Shown here piece by piece: positions 44,363 to 53,495 of a DNA stretch of 64,000 nt; within the stretch, counting starts at the first letter, position 1; each line of letters starts with the position of its first letter. Where the stretch lies: the NCBI RefSeq assembly GCF_002303925.1, contig NZ_MRCS01000009.1:85381-149380 (forward strand), given 5' to 3'. Both the position numbers and the translations under genes were made by a program. The stretch is from Pseudomonas sp. ACN8. Its GTDB lineage: Bacteria; Pseudomonadota; Gammaproteobacteria; Pseudomonadales; Pseudomonadaceae. The notes under the pieces are model-generated. The model worked only from the letters and a program-made list of their open reading frames with translations. It ran no database searches and was not told where the DNA came from.

Positions 44363-44953
44363 ATGAAGAGGGTTCCGAGTCTTCAGCGGAAAGCTGTTGT
44401 TAAGCACGAGTTGTCTGTTTTTGGAGGGGAATTCGATATTAATAATTACTATAATGACAATAAAACACTTTCGATAGAACTTTTGACCGTCGTAGATGAT
44501 GAAGGATTGGTTTCTATCGGAACTGTTGGCTTGTCTGAGATTCCTTTGCGAAACGCTGATGGGGCAGAGTTTGTAACTAGAGTTGAGCTGTGTGCTGGAG
44601 CCCCGGTGGAAGAAGCCCATTGGCCAAATATCGTAGTTTCAACGGCGTTCTCCATTCAACGTATGGGGAAATCAGTCAGGCCCGGTACTGTTGTTGAAAA
44701 TATCATTGACGAGTATTTTCCCAATACGAATTTGCCACATGTTTACCTGACAGCGCCTTTTTTATGGGGGGATGGAAGCTTTCCTGAATTATTGTTCTCT
44801 GGGTTGAGAGTTAATTGGCTTCAATGCGTGGCGATATCCGAAGCTGAAAAGGAATTTATATACGTCAATGGCGATGAGGCGTTTGAGGAGTTGTTGTCAG
44901 AGCAAGGTGTCAATATTTTTGATAAGGAAAGGGATTCTGTTGTATTTAAGTAA
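44363..44953 (+). CDS. SUFU-domain (suppressor of fused) immunity protein
   Basis: This 196-residue protein starts MKRVPSLQRKAVVKHELSVF. The SUFU signature is seen in VTRVELCAGAPVEEAHWPNI, VRPGTVVENIIDEYFPNTNL, PHVYLTAPFLWGD and INWLQ-like VNWLQCVAISEAEKEFIYV. Bacterial SUFU proteins are known immunity proteins for polymorphic nuclease toxins, including GH-E types. The start lies 1 nt after the PAAR effector stop, with GGGAG upstream. Low GC, like the toxin end. Confidence 0.88.
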   Translation: MKRVPSLQRKAVVKHELSVFGGEFDINNYYNDNKTLSIELLTVVDDEGLVSIGTVGLSEIPLRNADGAEFVTRVELCAGAPVEEAHWPNIVVSTAFSIQRMGKSVRPGTVVENIIDEYFPNTNLPHVYLTAPFLWGDGSFPELLFSGLRVNWLQCVAISEAEKEFIYVNGDEAFEELLSEQGVNIFDKERDSVVFK

Positions 44954-45204
44954 GTGTGCTGTTGGGTGTTGCGAGTGGAGTGGGGGTTGTGTGAGGCGCT
45001 ATTTTTTTTGCAGAAAAATGCAATGTTAAATTTTGGTCGTTTCTATACTTTTATTCTGTCGTGTGAGGGCTTTGAATGGGCATATTTGTCTATTGTCCTG
45101 AAAAAGGTAGATGACTATCCCAGGAAATTGAGTTTTGGACCAGCGATGGCGAGCGCTTTCGGTTCCGCTACGACATCAACGCACGCACCACACAAGTCAC
45201 CGAC

Positions 45205-47940
45205 GTGCTCGGGCGCGAAGCGGAGATTCACTACAACGCCGATCATCGCGTCACCGCCAGCCGCGACTTCGGGGGTGAGCACTACGTCATCGACATCGAT
45301 GACACCGGCAACATGGCCGGCCTGACATTGCCCGACGGCAACAGGCTCCAGCTCAAATACGACGAGTACTCGCGCCTGCTCGAAGAAACCGACCCGCTCG
45401 GGCGCGCGATCAAATACCGTTATCACCACCTGACCCCGCTGGTCACGCAGGTGGACTACCCCGACGGTAGCACCTGGCAAGCCCGCTACGACGACCAGGG
45501 CAACCTCATCGCCGAAGTCGACGCCCTCGGCCACACCACTGAATACCTGAACGGCGATGACGGCCTGCCGCACACCATCATCGATGCGACGCGCAAATCC
45601 AAATATCTGTGGTGGAACACCCTGGCCCAGGTCGAACGCTTCCAGGATTGCTCGGGTAAAACCACCAGCTACCGCTTCGACGAGCGCCAGCACCTGGTCG
45701 CCGTCACCGACGCGCTGGGCCAGACCACTACCCTGGAACGCAAGCCCGACGGCGAAGTGCTGCGCATCAAACACCCGGACGGCAGCGCCGAATCGTTCAC
45801 CTATAACCCCCTCGGACAGGTGCTGACGCACACCGACGGCAAGGGCCAGACCACCCGGCTGCTGCGCACCGCTCGCGGTCTGCCAAGCAGTCGCCAGGAC
45901 GCCAAGGGCCAGCGCATCCGCTACGAATACGACCCGGCGATTCGCCTGACCGCGCTGATCAACGAAAACAACGCGGCGTACCAGTTCGCCTACGATGCCT
46001 CGGACCGGTTGATCGAAGAAAAGCGTATCGACAACCTGACCCGGCGCTTCAGCTACAACCTGGGCGGGCATCTGACCCAGGTCGATGAAACCGGTTACGG
46101 TGAACGCGGCGAGCGGCCACAACGCCGCACCGAATTCGAGCGCGACAGCATCGGTCGGCTGCTGGCCAAGCTCAATGCCGACGCCCGTCAGGATTACGTG
46201 TACGACGACGCTGATCGCCTGCTGTCGATCCAGCGCCTGCCGACCGCGCAGGGTAAGCAAATCGGCGTCAACGAAGAAACGCTGGAATTCGCCTACGACC
46301 TGCTCGGCCGGCTGGTCCAGGAGACCACGGCTCAGGGTGCCTTGTCCTACAAATACGACCCACTGAGCAACCTCACCACCCTGACGTTGCCCACCGGCCA
46401 ACACCTCAATCACCTGTACTACGGCAGCGGCCACCTGCACCAACTCAACCTCGACGGCCAGCTCATCAGCGACATCGAGCGCGACGACCTGCACCGCGAA
46501 GTCCTGCGCACCCAGGGCACGCTCACCAGTTGCTTCGGCTACGACGCCATGGGCCGCAAGAGCTGGCAGTTCGCCTCGCGCCTGCCGGCGGAAAAACTCT
46601 CGAGAATCCACAACCCCGGCATCCAGCCCGACCTGCTGGTGGAGCACGCCTACAACCCGATCCACCGCCGTCACCAGTACGACCCGGCCGGCGAGTTGAC
46701 CCGCACCCTCGACAAACTGCGCGGCGAGATCAAGTACCAATACGAAGCCAACGGCCAGCTGCACAGTCGCGACACCGGCCGGCTGATCGACAGTGAAGAA
46801 TTCCGCTACGACGCCGCGGCGAACCGGCTGAACTTCAACACCAGCCAGTTTGACCACATCAAGGACAACCGCCTCAAACGCTGGCGGGATCAGGAATATG
46901 CCTACGATGCGTGGGGCAACCTGATCGAAAAACGCAGCGGCATGGGCAAGTTGCAGACGTTTGGTTATGACTGTGAAAATCGCTTGGTGCGGGCCGAGAC
47001 GCTGGTTAACGGCAAGCTGGAAAGTACCGGTGCGTATCGGTATGACAGTTTAGGGCGACGGGTTGCCAAGGTTTCAGAGGTCAAGGGCAAGACCGAGCAG
47101 AAGCACTTTTTGTGGCAAGGCTTGCGGATGCTGCGCGAAGAGCGTCCGGGGCAGAGCAGTCTGTACCTGTATGAGCCGGGGAGTTATGCGCCGTTGGCCC
47201 GGGTGGATCAGGCGGAAGGTGAAGCGCAGAAGCTTTATTACTTTCATACGGATCAGATTGGTACGCCGTTGGAGATGACGGACGCGAACGGGAGCATTGT
47301 CTGGCAGGCGACGTACAAGGCGTGGGGGGCGGTTGAAAAGCTGGCGGTCAATGACGTCGAGCAGAACCTGCGGTTTCAGGGGCAGTATTTCGATGACGAG
47401 ACGGGGCTGCATTACAACACGTTTCGGTATTACGATCCGGAGGTGGGGCGGTTTGTTACGCAGGATCCGATTGCTCTATCAAGAGGAATGAATTTTTACT
47501 CGTACGCACCAAGCCCTAATAACTGGGTTGATCCATTAGGCTGGTGTTCTACGAAGTTAGGTAACAACATGGGGATGAAATCTGGCGATGGAATGGCAAA
47601 TCATCATTTGGTACCCGAAGAATTGATTAAAAGTACTCAATTCAAAAGTATGTTTGACAGATTGAAGAAAATTGGCTGGGATCCTGATGGGGCTTCCAAT
47701 GGCATTTTCCTGCCTGGTTCCAAAGAACTAGCCCAAACTACTGGCATGCCGGGGCACTGGTCGAATCATGGTCAGTACACTGAGGCTGTAAAAAATAAAC
47801 TCGTAAAACTTAACAATAACTTAAGTGGTTTGACCGACATGGATCTTGCGCTGGGCGTGAAAAATGTCCAAACGTGGGCCGCTCAGGGGCTTGAAAGCGG
47901 ACTATTCAAACTTGATTCTATAACTGGTCGGCTGCTTTGA
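45205..47940 (+). CDS. rhs: 5'-truncated Rhs protein with AHH nuclease C-terminal toxin (orphan rhs cassette)
   Basis: A 911-residue frame of YD repeats (for example YDEYSRLLEETDPLGRAIKY) leading to the Rhs core end (LRFQGQYFDDETGLHYNTFR, then DPEVGRFVTQDPI) and DPLGW, followed by a 131-residue tip. The tip contains MANHHLVPEELIKS, SNGIFLPGS and PGHWSNHGQYTE: an AHH-type HNH nuclease. Rhs homology continues in frame upstream to about 45121 (EFWTSDGERFRFRYDI) but then meets a stop at 45112, and PAAR, hydrophobic segments and the first part of the shell are missing. The GTG start lacks a ribosome site. This is probably a silent displaced cassette. Confidence 0.8.
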   Translation: MLGREAEIHYNADHRVTASRDFGGEHYVIDIDDTGNMAGLTLPDGNRLQLKYDEYSRLLEETDPLGRAIKYRYHHLTPLVTQVDYPDGSTWQARYDDQGNLIAEVDALGHTTEYLNGDDGLPHTIIDATRKSKYLWWNTLAQVERFQDCSGKTTSYRFDERQHLVAVTDALGQTTTLERKPDGEVLRIKHPDGSAESFTYNPLGQVLTHTDGKGQTTRLLRTARGLPSSRQDAKGQRIRYEYDPAIRLTALINENNAAYQFAYDASDRLIEEKRIDNLTRRFSYNLGGHLTQVDETGYGERGERPQRRTEFERDSIGRLLAKLNADARQDYVYDDADRLLSIQRLPTAQGKQIGVNEETLEFAYDLLGRLVQETTAQGALSYKYDPLSNLTTLTLPTGQHLNHLYYGSGHLHQLNLDGQLISDIERDDLHREVLRTQGTLTSCFGYDAMGRKSWQFASRLPAEKLSRIHNPGIQPDLLVEHAYNPIHRRHQYDPAGELTRTLDKLRGEIKYQYEANGQLHSRDTGRLIDSEEFRYDAAANRLNFNTSQFDHIKDNRLKRWRDQEYAYDAWGNLIEKRSGMGKLQTFGYDCENRLVRAETLVNGKLESTGAYRYDSLGRRVAKVSEVKGKTEQKHFLWQGLRMLREERPGQSSLYLYEPGSYAPLARVDQAEGEAQKLYYFHTDQIGTPLEMTDANGSIVWQATYKAWGAVEKLAVNDVEQNLRFQGQYFDDETGLHYNTFRYYDPEVGRFVTQDPIALSRGMNFYSYAPSPNNWVDPLGWCSTKLGNNMGMKSGDGMANHHLVPEELIKSTQFKSMFDRLKKIGWDPDGASNGIFLPGSKELAQTTGMPGHWSNHGQYTEAVKNKLVKLNNNLSGLTDMDLALGVKNVQTWAAQGLESGLFKLDSITGRLL
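46465..47473 (+). repeat. Direct repeat of rhs core, copy 1
   Basis: A 1009-bp segment starting ATCAGCGACATCGAGC and ending GATCCGATTG, near-identical to 48851-49859 without net indels. It covers the conserved end of the Rhs core just before the toxin tips. Confidence 0.9.
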
Positions 47941-47949
47941 GGTGAGAAA

Positions 47950-48546
47950 ATGAAAAATCTATATATCATTAAGTACGAACCAGATGGTGAAGGGGCGCCC
48001 TATTTTTTTGATTTGAATTGGGTTCCCGATTTACCAACATTTCACTATCCAACCGAAAATCCAAGGCTTGATATATTAAGTACTCACTACCGAGCTATGG
48101 CTGACATTCCACAGCTAAGGGCAGATTGGTTGCCTGATCATTTTTTAGCGTCCAAGGCCTTTTTAGCTGTTTGTGATTTTTGTGAGTGTAAATATGTGAG
48201 CCGGCCAGTTGAACTTTTTGTTCATGGCGAGGCTAAGCAGGATAAGGAATATTTTTTCTTCGCTGTTATCGAAAGGTTGAGGGCCATGGATTTGGATAAT
48301 TCCTCTTTTGTACTCGATAATAATGTGAAAATAGAGGGTCCCGATTCGAGAGGCCTAAATTTTGAACGTATTGATAGGCTTGTAGTTGCGGAAAATATTG
48401 ATTCTGACTTGTTCTATTTTGAAGAAATTAACGAAGTTGTCTGCTCTGCACGCTTCTTGAATGAGTGTGTTAATAAAAAAATATATGGCTTGGATTTTAA
48501 AAAAATAGATGATAGTTATCAATGTGCGCCTTGGGATGATTTTTAG
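47950..48546 (+). CDS. Putative immunity protein for the first AHH tip (DUF1629/Imm11-like)
   Basis: This 198-residue protein begins 9 nt after the rhs stop with a good GAGGTGAG ribosome site. The C-terminal half resembles DUF1629/Imm11 proteins: YFFFAVIERLRAMDLDNSSF, VVAENIDSDLFYFEEINEVV then CSARFLNECVNKKIYGLDFK. No signal peptide. It is AT-rich, like the toxin tip before it. The immunity role follows from position and family; the family assignment is from memory of the pattern. Confidence 0.7.
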   Translation: MKNLYIIKYEPDGEGAPYFFDLNWVPDLPTFHYPTENPRLDILSTHYRAMADIPQLRADWLPDHFLASKAFLAVCDFCECKYVSRPVELFVHGEAKQDKEYFFFAVIERLRAMDLDNSSFVLDNNVKIEGPDSRGLNFERIDRLVVAENIDSDLFYFEEINEVVCSARFLNECVNKKIYGLDFKKIDDSYQCAPWDDF

Positions 48547-48850
48547 CGGCGGATGACTCTTCTTCAGATAGCATAGTTTTTAAGAAAAGTGAGCCGAGTA
48601 GCTATGCGCCATTGGGGGGGGGTCAGGAGGAGGGTTGAGATTTCCAGCTTTATTTCCTCTATATCGATCAGAATGGTTCACCTTTTGAGATAATCTGTAG
48701 AGTTGATCAAGTTCTTTAAAATTTAATCTATTGAGTGGCTGTAAGCTTTACCTCAGTCACTCTTTTGTTCATTTATTGCATTGTGTGCGTCATTAATTTC
48801 GAATGTCGGCCTGACCTGAGGAGTTTCTATTTTCCACCCTCGCGGCCATG
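48547..48850. other. Intergenic region with rhs relic
   Basis: About 300 bp without a gene. It includes a 45-bp degenerate fragment of rhs core (48591-48635) and otherwise AT-rich sequence. The second rhs repeat starts abruptly at about 48840. Confidence 0.6.
48591..48635 (+). repeat. Relic of rhs core sequence
   Basis: GAGCCGAGTAGCTATGCGCC aligns with the stretch encoding EPGSYAPLAR in both rhs cassettes (copy 1 near 47170), and the following GGGTCAGGAGGAGGG aligns with the next codons. It is a short scar of a third rhs segment. Confidence 0.55.
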
Positions 48851-50305
48851 ATCAGCGACATCGAGCGCGACGACCTGCACCGCGAGGTCCTGCGTACCCA
48901 AGGCGCACTCACCAGCTGCTTCGGCTACGACGCCATGGGCCGCAAGAGCTGGCAGTTCGCCTCGCGCCTGCCGGCGGAAAAACTCTCGAGAATCCACAAC
49001 CCCGGCATCCAGCCCGATTTGCTGGTCGAGCACGCCTACAACCCGATCCACCGCCGTCACCAGTACGACCCCGCAGGCGAACTGACCCGCACCCTCGACA
49101 AACTGCGCGGCGAGATCAAGTACCAATACGAAGCCAACGGCCAACTGCACAGCCGCGACACCGGCCGGCTGATCGACAGTGAAGAATTCCGCTACGACGC
49201 CGCGGCGAACCGACTGAACTTCAACACCAGCCAGTTTGACCACGTCAAGGACAACCGCCTCAAGCGCTGGCGGGATCAGGAATATGCCTACGATGCGTGG
49301 GGCAACCTGATTGAAAAACGCAGCGGCATGGGCAAGCTGCAGACCTTCCGTTACGACTGTGAAAATCGGTTGGTGCGGGCTGAGACGTTGGTCAATGGCA
49401 AGCTGGAAAGTACCGGTGCGTATCGGTATGACAGCCTGGGCCGGCGGGTTGCCAAGGTTTCAGAGGTCAAGGGTACAACCGAGCAGAAGCACTTCTTGTG
49501 GCAAGGCTTGCGGATGCTGCGCGAAGAGCGACCGGGGCAGAGCAGTCTGTACCTGTATGAGCCGGGGAGTTATGCGCCGTTGGCGCGTGTCGACCAGGCG
49601 GAAGGTGAAGAGCAGAGGCTTTACTACTTCCATACCGACCAGATTGGTACGCCGCTGGAGATGACTGACGCGGATGGGAGCATTGTCTGGCAGGCGACGT
49701 ACAAGGCGTGGGGTTCGGTTGAAAGGCTGGGGGTCAATGACGTCGAGCAGAATCTGCGGTTTCAGGGGCAGTATTTCGATGACGAGACGGGGCTGCACTA
49801 CAACACGTTTCGGTATTACGATCCGGAGGTGGGGCGGTTTGTAACGCAAGATCCGATTGGGTTGGATGGGGGAGATAATTTATATAAATATGCTCCTGAT
49901 CCTATTGGATGGATCGATCCATTGGGGCTTTGCTCCAAAGCGCTAAGTAATAATATGACAAAAGGTGGAACTCCCCGCCCCGCAAACTCTGCTGCTCATC
50001 ATATCGTTGGTGATACCGCTAAGCTTGCAGCTCCTGCGAGAGCGGTCCTGGCAAAGCATGATATTCATGTGGATGATGCGATCAATGGAGTGTTTTTGCC
50101 TAATCGCAATAACGTTGACTCGAGCGTGCCGGGGATCCTGCATAATGGTAAACATCCAAATTCTTATTTTGAAAATGTTAACCAGCTTATAATTAGTGCA
50201 GATAAGGCTGGTGGTAAGCCAATGGTTTTGAAGACGATCGATCGAATTCGTAATACATTACTTACGAGTCCGCGGGATGCTCAGTGGTCTGGATTATTTG
50301 GGTGA
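48848..50305 (+). CDS. rhs: Second 5'-truncated Rhs protein with a different AHH nuclease tip (orphan rhs cassette)
   Basis: A 485-residue frame. Residues 2-337 repeat the end of the Rhs core of the first cassette almost exactly. After DPLGL the 124-residue tip differs: SAAHHIVGDTAKLAAPARAV, then INGVFLPNRNNVDSSVPGIL and HNGKHPNSYFENVNQLI, a canonical AHH nuclease. There is no PAAR, signal or upstream shell, and no ribosome site at the ATG, so it is probably expressed only after recombination with a complete rhs gene. The third-position bias drops sharply at the tip. Confidence 0.8.
   Translation: MISDIERDDLHREVLRTQGALTSCFGYDAMGRKSWQFASRLPAEKLSRIHNPGIQPDLLVEHAYNPIHRRHQYDPAGELTRTLDKLRGEIKYQYEANGQLHSRDTGRLIDSEEFRYDAAANRLNFNTSQFDHVKDNRLKRWRDQEYAYDAWGNLIEKRSGMGKLQTFRYDCENRLVRAETLVNGKLESTGAYRYDSLGRRVAKVSEVKGTTEQKHFLWQGLRMLREERPGQSSLYLYEPGSYAPLARVDQAEGEEQRLYYFHTDQIGTPLEMTDADGSIVWQATYKAWGSVERLGVNDVEQNLRFQGQYFDDETGLHYNTFRYYDPEVGRFVTQDPIGLDGGDNLYKYAPDPIGWIDPLGLCSKALSNNMTKGGTPRPANSAAHHIVGDTAKLAAPARAVLAKHDIHVDDAINGVFLPNRNNVDSSVPGILHNGKHPNSYFENVNQLIISADKAGGKPMVLKTIDRIRNTLLTSPRDAQWSGLFG
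48851..49859 (+). repeat. Direct repeat of rhs core, copy 2
   Basis: The second 1009-bp copy, matching 46465-47473. Homology ends exactly at GATCCGATTG in both copies, where the toxin tips diverge. Confidence 0.9.
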
Positions 50306-50308
50306 TTT

Positions 50309-50848
50309 ATGAAAATTTATTCAATAACGCAAAACGATAAGTATAAAGCATTGGTCGATGCGGATCAGGTGGAAAGTCTGCAGGAGTTCGCTACAAGGCT
50401 AGCATATGGTGACGCAATCTTAGAATCTGAAAAACAGGCCTATCACGTCGTATATAATAGTGATGATAAAAATAAACCGGCACTTTCTGATTTTTTTACT
50501 TTCTTTAGGCCTATCTTGGTTGTCTCTGAAAAAGCATATGGTGCGCTTGGTTTTTTGCAGGTTTTTCCTAGGATTAAGCTGCTCGGGCCGCGTGCGGGGG
50601 ATGTCGCAGTATTTATTACCGAGCTTCTATGGGATGCATTTGACGTTGATCACTCCGATTATGATAAGGGGGAGGGTGGTTACGTAGTTTATAAGGCGGT
50701 GTTAAAGCTCCCCGAAAATTACAAAGTTGAAATTTTTCGCATTCCTGAAAATCCGCAAGTGCTATATGTCAGTCAGACATTCAAAGATTCTGTAGAGTCG
50801 CTGGGCCTAAAAGGGTTAACTTTTAAGGAGGTTGCACAGAGTTGTTGA
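50309..50848 (+). CDS. Putative immunity protein for the second AHH tip (DUF1629/Imm11-like)
   Basis: A 179-residue protein 3 nt after the rhs stop. The C-terminal pattern VEIFRIPENPQVLYVSQTFK then DSVESLGLKGLTFKEV is typical of DUF1629/Imm11 immunity proteins, as is VVSEKAYGALGFLQVF in the middle. It differs strongly from the immunity protein at 47950-48546, in keeping with the different toxin tip. AT-rich. Confidence 0.75.
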   Translation: MKIYSITQNDKYKALVDADQVESLQEFATRLAYGDAILESEKQAYHVVYNSDDKNKPALSDFFTFFRPILVVSEKAYGALGFLQVFPRIKLLGPRAGDVAVFITELLWDAFDVDHSDYDKGEGGYVVYKAVLKLPENYKVEIFRIPENPQVLYVSQTFKDSVESLGLKGLTFKEVAQSC

Positions 50849-51041
50849 GTGCATATGGGGGAATTGGAATGAACGATGGTTTGGGGCGCAAGAAACAGCC
50901 AGTTTTTTTGAACCGTACAATCTGTATCTGAAGGTTTGCAATGGAGTCGACAGTGTATTTTCAGGCAATGCCTCTTGATGAGGCATAGTCCTCTGAAAAG
51001 CGGTATTTTTTACAATCAACCACTAGGGAAGTAACCATCTC

Positions 51042-51929
51042 ATGCAGCAATCACCCACACCCGCTTCAACGGTGACAGGTCAACTGATCTCCACCTTCCA
51101 CCACGGCAAAGGCTTTCTGATTTTCATGCTGTTGTTCGCAATCGTCTTGTTGGGCCTGGCGGGATTTGTGTTGTACCTGGGTACCATACTGCCGACGGGC
51201 AGTTCCGGGGCGAACACCAGTCGTGGTTCCAGCCCGCAGTTGCTGATCTATTCCGTCAGTGGCTTGCTGGTTGTCATTTCGGCAGTCCTGTTCGGACTTT
51301 ATGCGTGGCATAAGAAGTTGCGCGGGACCCACTATGAGGTTTACGAACATGGCATTGTTGCAGTCACTGGCAAGCAGCAACAATATACGGCGTTTGCTGA
51401 AATAGAAGACCTTTACCTGTTCGCCTCAGGGCAAGCTGCATTCACTGGCCTGATCACCAACCTGGCGTACCGTCGTAATGATAGTGAGCCATTTCATCGC
51501 GTTATCGAGTCGCTGAAAGGCTTTCAGGATTTTCAGCAGTTGGTGCGTGAGTTGCACGTCCGCGAGCGATTGCCGGTTGTGATGAACAAGCTTGAGTCAG
51601 GCGCTGCAGTGACTTTCAAGTATGTGCCGACCGGGCAGGTCTGGCGCAAACGAATCGCGGGGGACTTCCTGAATGTCGTCACACAAACAATTATGGTGAC
51701 ACGCGAGTTTCTGGAAGTTGACGGACGTAAAGTCCCGGTATCGGCCCTTTCTTCTGTTGATTTAAATGCCTGGAGTGAGAAGGTCACTCTAAAAGACGAG
51801 GCGGGGAATCAGATTCTATCAACGCTATGCACCGGCATCATGAGCCATGACCTGTTCCTGATGACTCTGGATGTGCTGCTGGATGCTGAACGGGCAAGCA
51901 GCGGTGAGACTGCCCCGAGTTTGGCCTGA
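51042..51929 (+). CDS. Two-TM membrane protein, DUF6585-like
   Basis: A 295-residue protein with membrane helices at about residues 25-47 (FLIFMLLFAIVLLGLAGFVL) and 65-88 (LLIYSVSGLLVVISAVLFGL), followed by a long soluble domain that starts YEVYEHGIVAVTGKQQQYTA and FAEIEDLYLFASGQAAFTGL, a PH-like beta-rich pattern. I associate it with DUF6585. Its function is unknown. AGGGAAG lies upstream of the ATG. Its terminator was split by the IS1182 insertion at 51980. Confidence 0.65.
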   Translation: MQQSPTPASTVTGQLISTFHHGKGFLIFMLLFAIVLLGLAGFVLYLGTILPTGSSGANTSRGSSPQLLIYSVSGLLVVISAVLFGLYAWHKKLRGTHYEVYEHGIVAVTGKQQQYTAFAEIEDLYLFASGQAAFTGLITNLAYRRNDSEPFHRVIESLKGFQDFQQLVRELHVRERLPVVMNKLESGAAVTFKYVPTGQVWRKRIAGDFLNVVTQTIMVTREFLEVDGRKVPVSALSSVDLNAWSEKVTLKDEAGNQILSTLCTGIMSHDLFLMTLDVLLDAERASSGETAPSLA

Positions 51930-51958
51930 GGATCTCAGGGCACTGTCAGGCTGACCAA

Positions 51959-51979
51959 CACAAAAAAACCGGCTGATCC
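51959..51979 (+). terminator. Left half of a terminator split by the IS insertion
   Basis: ACAAAAAAACCGGCTGATCC is the left arm and loop. The right arm GGCCGGTTTTTTG resumes at 53581 after the insertion sequence. Rejoined at the GATCC duplication they form AAAAAACCGGC / GCCGGTTTTTT, a standard bidirectional Rho-independent terminator. Confidence 0.8.
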
Positions 51980-52015
51980 CAGGCTGTGTGAAAACACGCT
52001 GATGACGGTTCCAAC

Positions 52016-52048
52016 AAACGCCCCGACTTGTTCGGGGCGTTTGCTTTT
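52016..52048. terminator. Terminator hairpin inside the IS
   Basis: AAACGCCCCGA-CTTGT-TCGGGGCGTTT followed by GCTTTT, located between the left IS end and the transposase 3' end. It would stop transcripts entering or leaving the element. Confidence 0.75.
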
Positions 52049-52076
52049 GTGGTCACAGCAGACGAAAAAAGGCCTT

Positions 52077-53495
52077 TCAGCCCATCAACGCCATCATCTG
52101 GCGCACGCCTAACACGTTAATCGCTCTTTTCAGGTTGTAGGCGTTCACTGCAAAGGCCATTTCAGCTCTCGCGCCTTCAAGCTGTCGCAGCAAGAAGCGA
52201 GCGTTACCAAATAACCACTGTTTAAGGTTGCCGAAGGGATGTTCGACGATGAATCTGCGGTTGACCATCATTTCGGGATGCGCCTGCCTTCGCTGCTCCA
52301 TTCGCTCGAATGCCTTTTCGTGCAGATGGCGTGAGATGTATCGGCGCTGGGCTTCGGTGCATTGCGCTTTTAACGGGCAGCTTGCACAGTCGCTGAGCGC
52401 CGACTGGTAGATCCGGCCTTTGTTGCTGATCTGTTTAAAGATCAGCCATTTTCCGGCAGGGCATTGATATCGATCTTGCGACGCATCGTAGGCAAATGCT
52501 GTTCGATCGAAAAATGCCTGTTCCTTGCCGCAGGAATTGAGTGATCGCGCCACAGGCACATAAGCGGTGATGTTCTCATCCTCACATGCCTGGAACTGCT
52601 TGCCATTGGAGTAGCCCGCATCCGCGGTGACCGTCAGTTCATCTTGCGAAAGTTGTTCCTTGGCGGCCTTGGCCATTGGTTCAAGTTGCTTGCGATCATC
52701 GCTGTCCTGAGTCACTTCATGGTGCACGATCATGCAGTGCTCAGCGTCCACGGCTGTCTGTACGTTGTACCCGACCCGAGGCCCTTTGTGCGTTCGCAGC
52801 ATTCGCGCATCGCTTTCGTGGGTATTGAATTGCTCAAGCGCCATCGATTTCATCAGCGCCTGGCACGTCAGGTTATTGGAATGCCTGACTTCAAGTTGCG
52901 TCAAAGTCGTTCTGATCGCACTACGGTTAATCTTTTCGCCGGCTTCGGTTTTATCTGCCTCGTCCAGCTCGGCCAAATATTGGGCGATGCGCTTCTCCAG
53001 CTTCTGATGTTGGAGCCGCTTCAAATTCGTATGACGCCGTGAAGAGGCGACCGCCTGAAACTTGCTGCCATCAATGGCCACCAACTCGCCGGTTATCAGC
53101 CCCTCCGTGCGGCAAAACTGGACGAAGGCCCGGCACGTCGCGATGAAAGCGGGTTTGTTGTCTTTACGGAAATCGGCGATGGTCTTGAAATCGGGCTTGA
53201 GTCGATTGATCAGCCACATCACTTCGATATTGCGCTGGCACTCGGCTTCGAGGCGCCGTGATGAACGGATCCGCTGGAAATAACCGTAGAGGTAGAGTTT
53301 TAGCTGATCGGCTGGATCGTAAGAGGGTCGGCCGGTACTTTTAGGAAGTGCTTTATCAAAGCCCAGTCGCGCCAGATCCAGCTTGGCGACGTAAAGGTCG
53401 ATAACGCGAACGAGGTGATCCTCGGGGATCAACTCTTCCAGCGAGACCGGAAATAGGCTGGTCTGGCTGCGGGACTGTCCTTGGATGTAGGCCAT
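52077..53495 (-). CDS. IS1182 family transposase
   Basis: A full-length DDE transposase of 472 residues from MAYIQGQSRSQTSLFPVSLE. It has the N-terminal DUF772-type region (YDPADQLKLYLYGYFQRIRS then SRRLEAECQRNIEVMWLI), the first Asp in ELVAIDGSKFQAVAS, the second in TVTADAGYSNGKQF, and the C-terminal glutamate in RFIVEHPFGNLKQWLFG. A cysteine cluster (CASCPLKAQC) is also typical. No frameshift, so it is probably active. A GTG/ATG extension to 53531 is possible but lacks family sequence. Confidence 0.93.
   Translation of the reverse strand: MAYIQGQSRSQTSLFPVSLEELIPEDHLVRVIDLYVAKLDLARLGFDKALPKSTGRPSYDPADQLKLYLYGYFQRIRSSRRLEAECQRNIEVMWLINRLKPDFKTIADFRKDNKPAFIATCRAFVQFCRTEGLITGELVAIDGSKFQAVASSRRHTNLKRLQHQKLEKRIAQYLAELDEADKTEAGEKINRSAIRTTLTQLEVRHSNNLTCQALMKSMALEQFNTHESDARMLRTHKGPRVGYNVQTAVDAEHCMIVHHEVTQDSDDRKQLEPMAKAAKEQLSQDELTVTADAGYSNGKQFQACEDENITAYVPVARSLNSCGKEQAFFDRTAFAYDASQDRYQCPAGKWLIFKQISNKGRIYQSALSDCASCPLKAQCTEAQRRYISRHLHEKAFERMEQRRQAHPEMMVNRRFIVEHPFGNLKQWLFGNARFLLRQLEGARAEMAFAVNAYNLKRAINVLGVRQMMALMG

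Noticed and set aside
45115..46857. 580-codon minus-strand frame opposite the first rhs cassette
   Set aside because: Shadow of the Rhs YD-repeat sequence; no ribosome site and no family resemblance.
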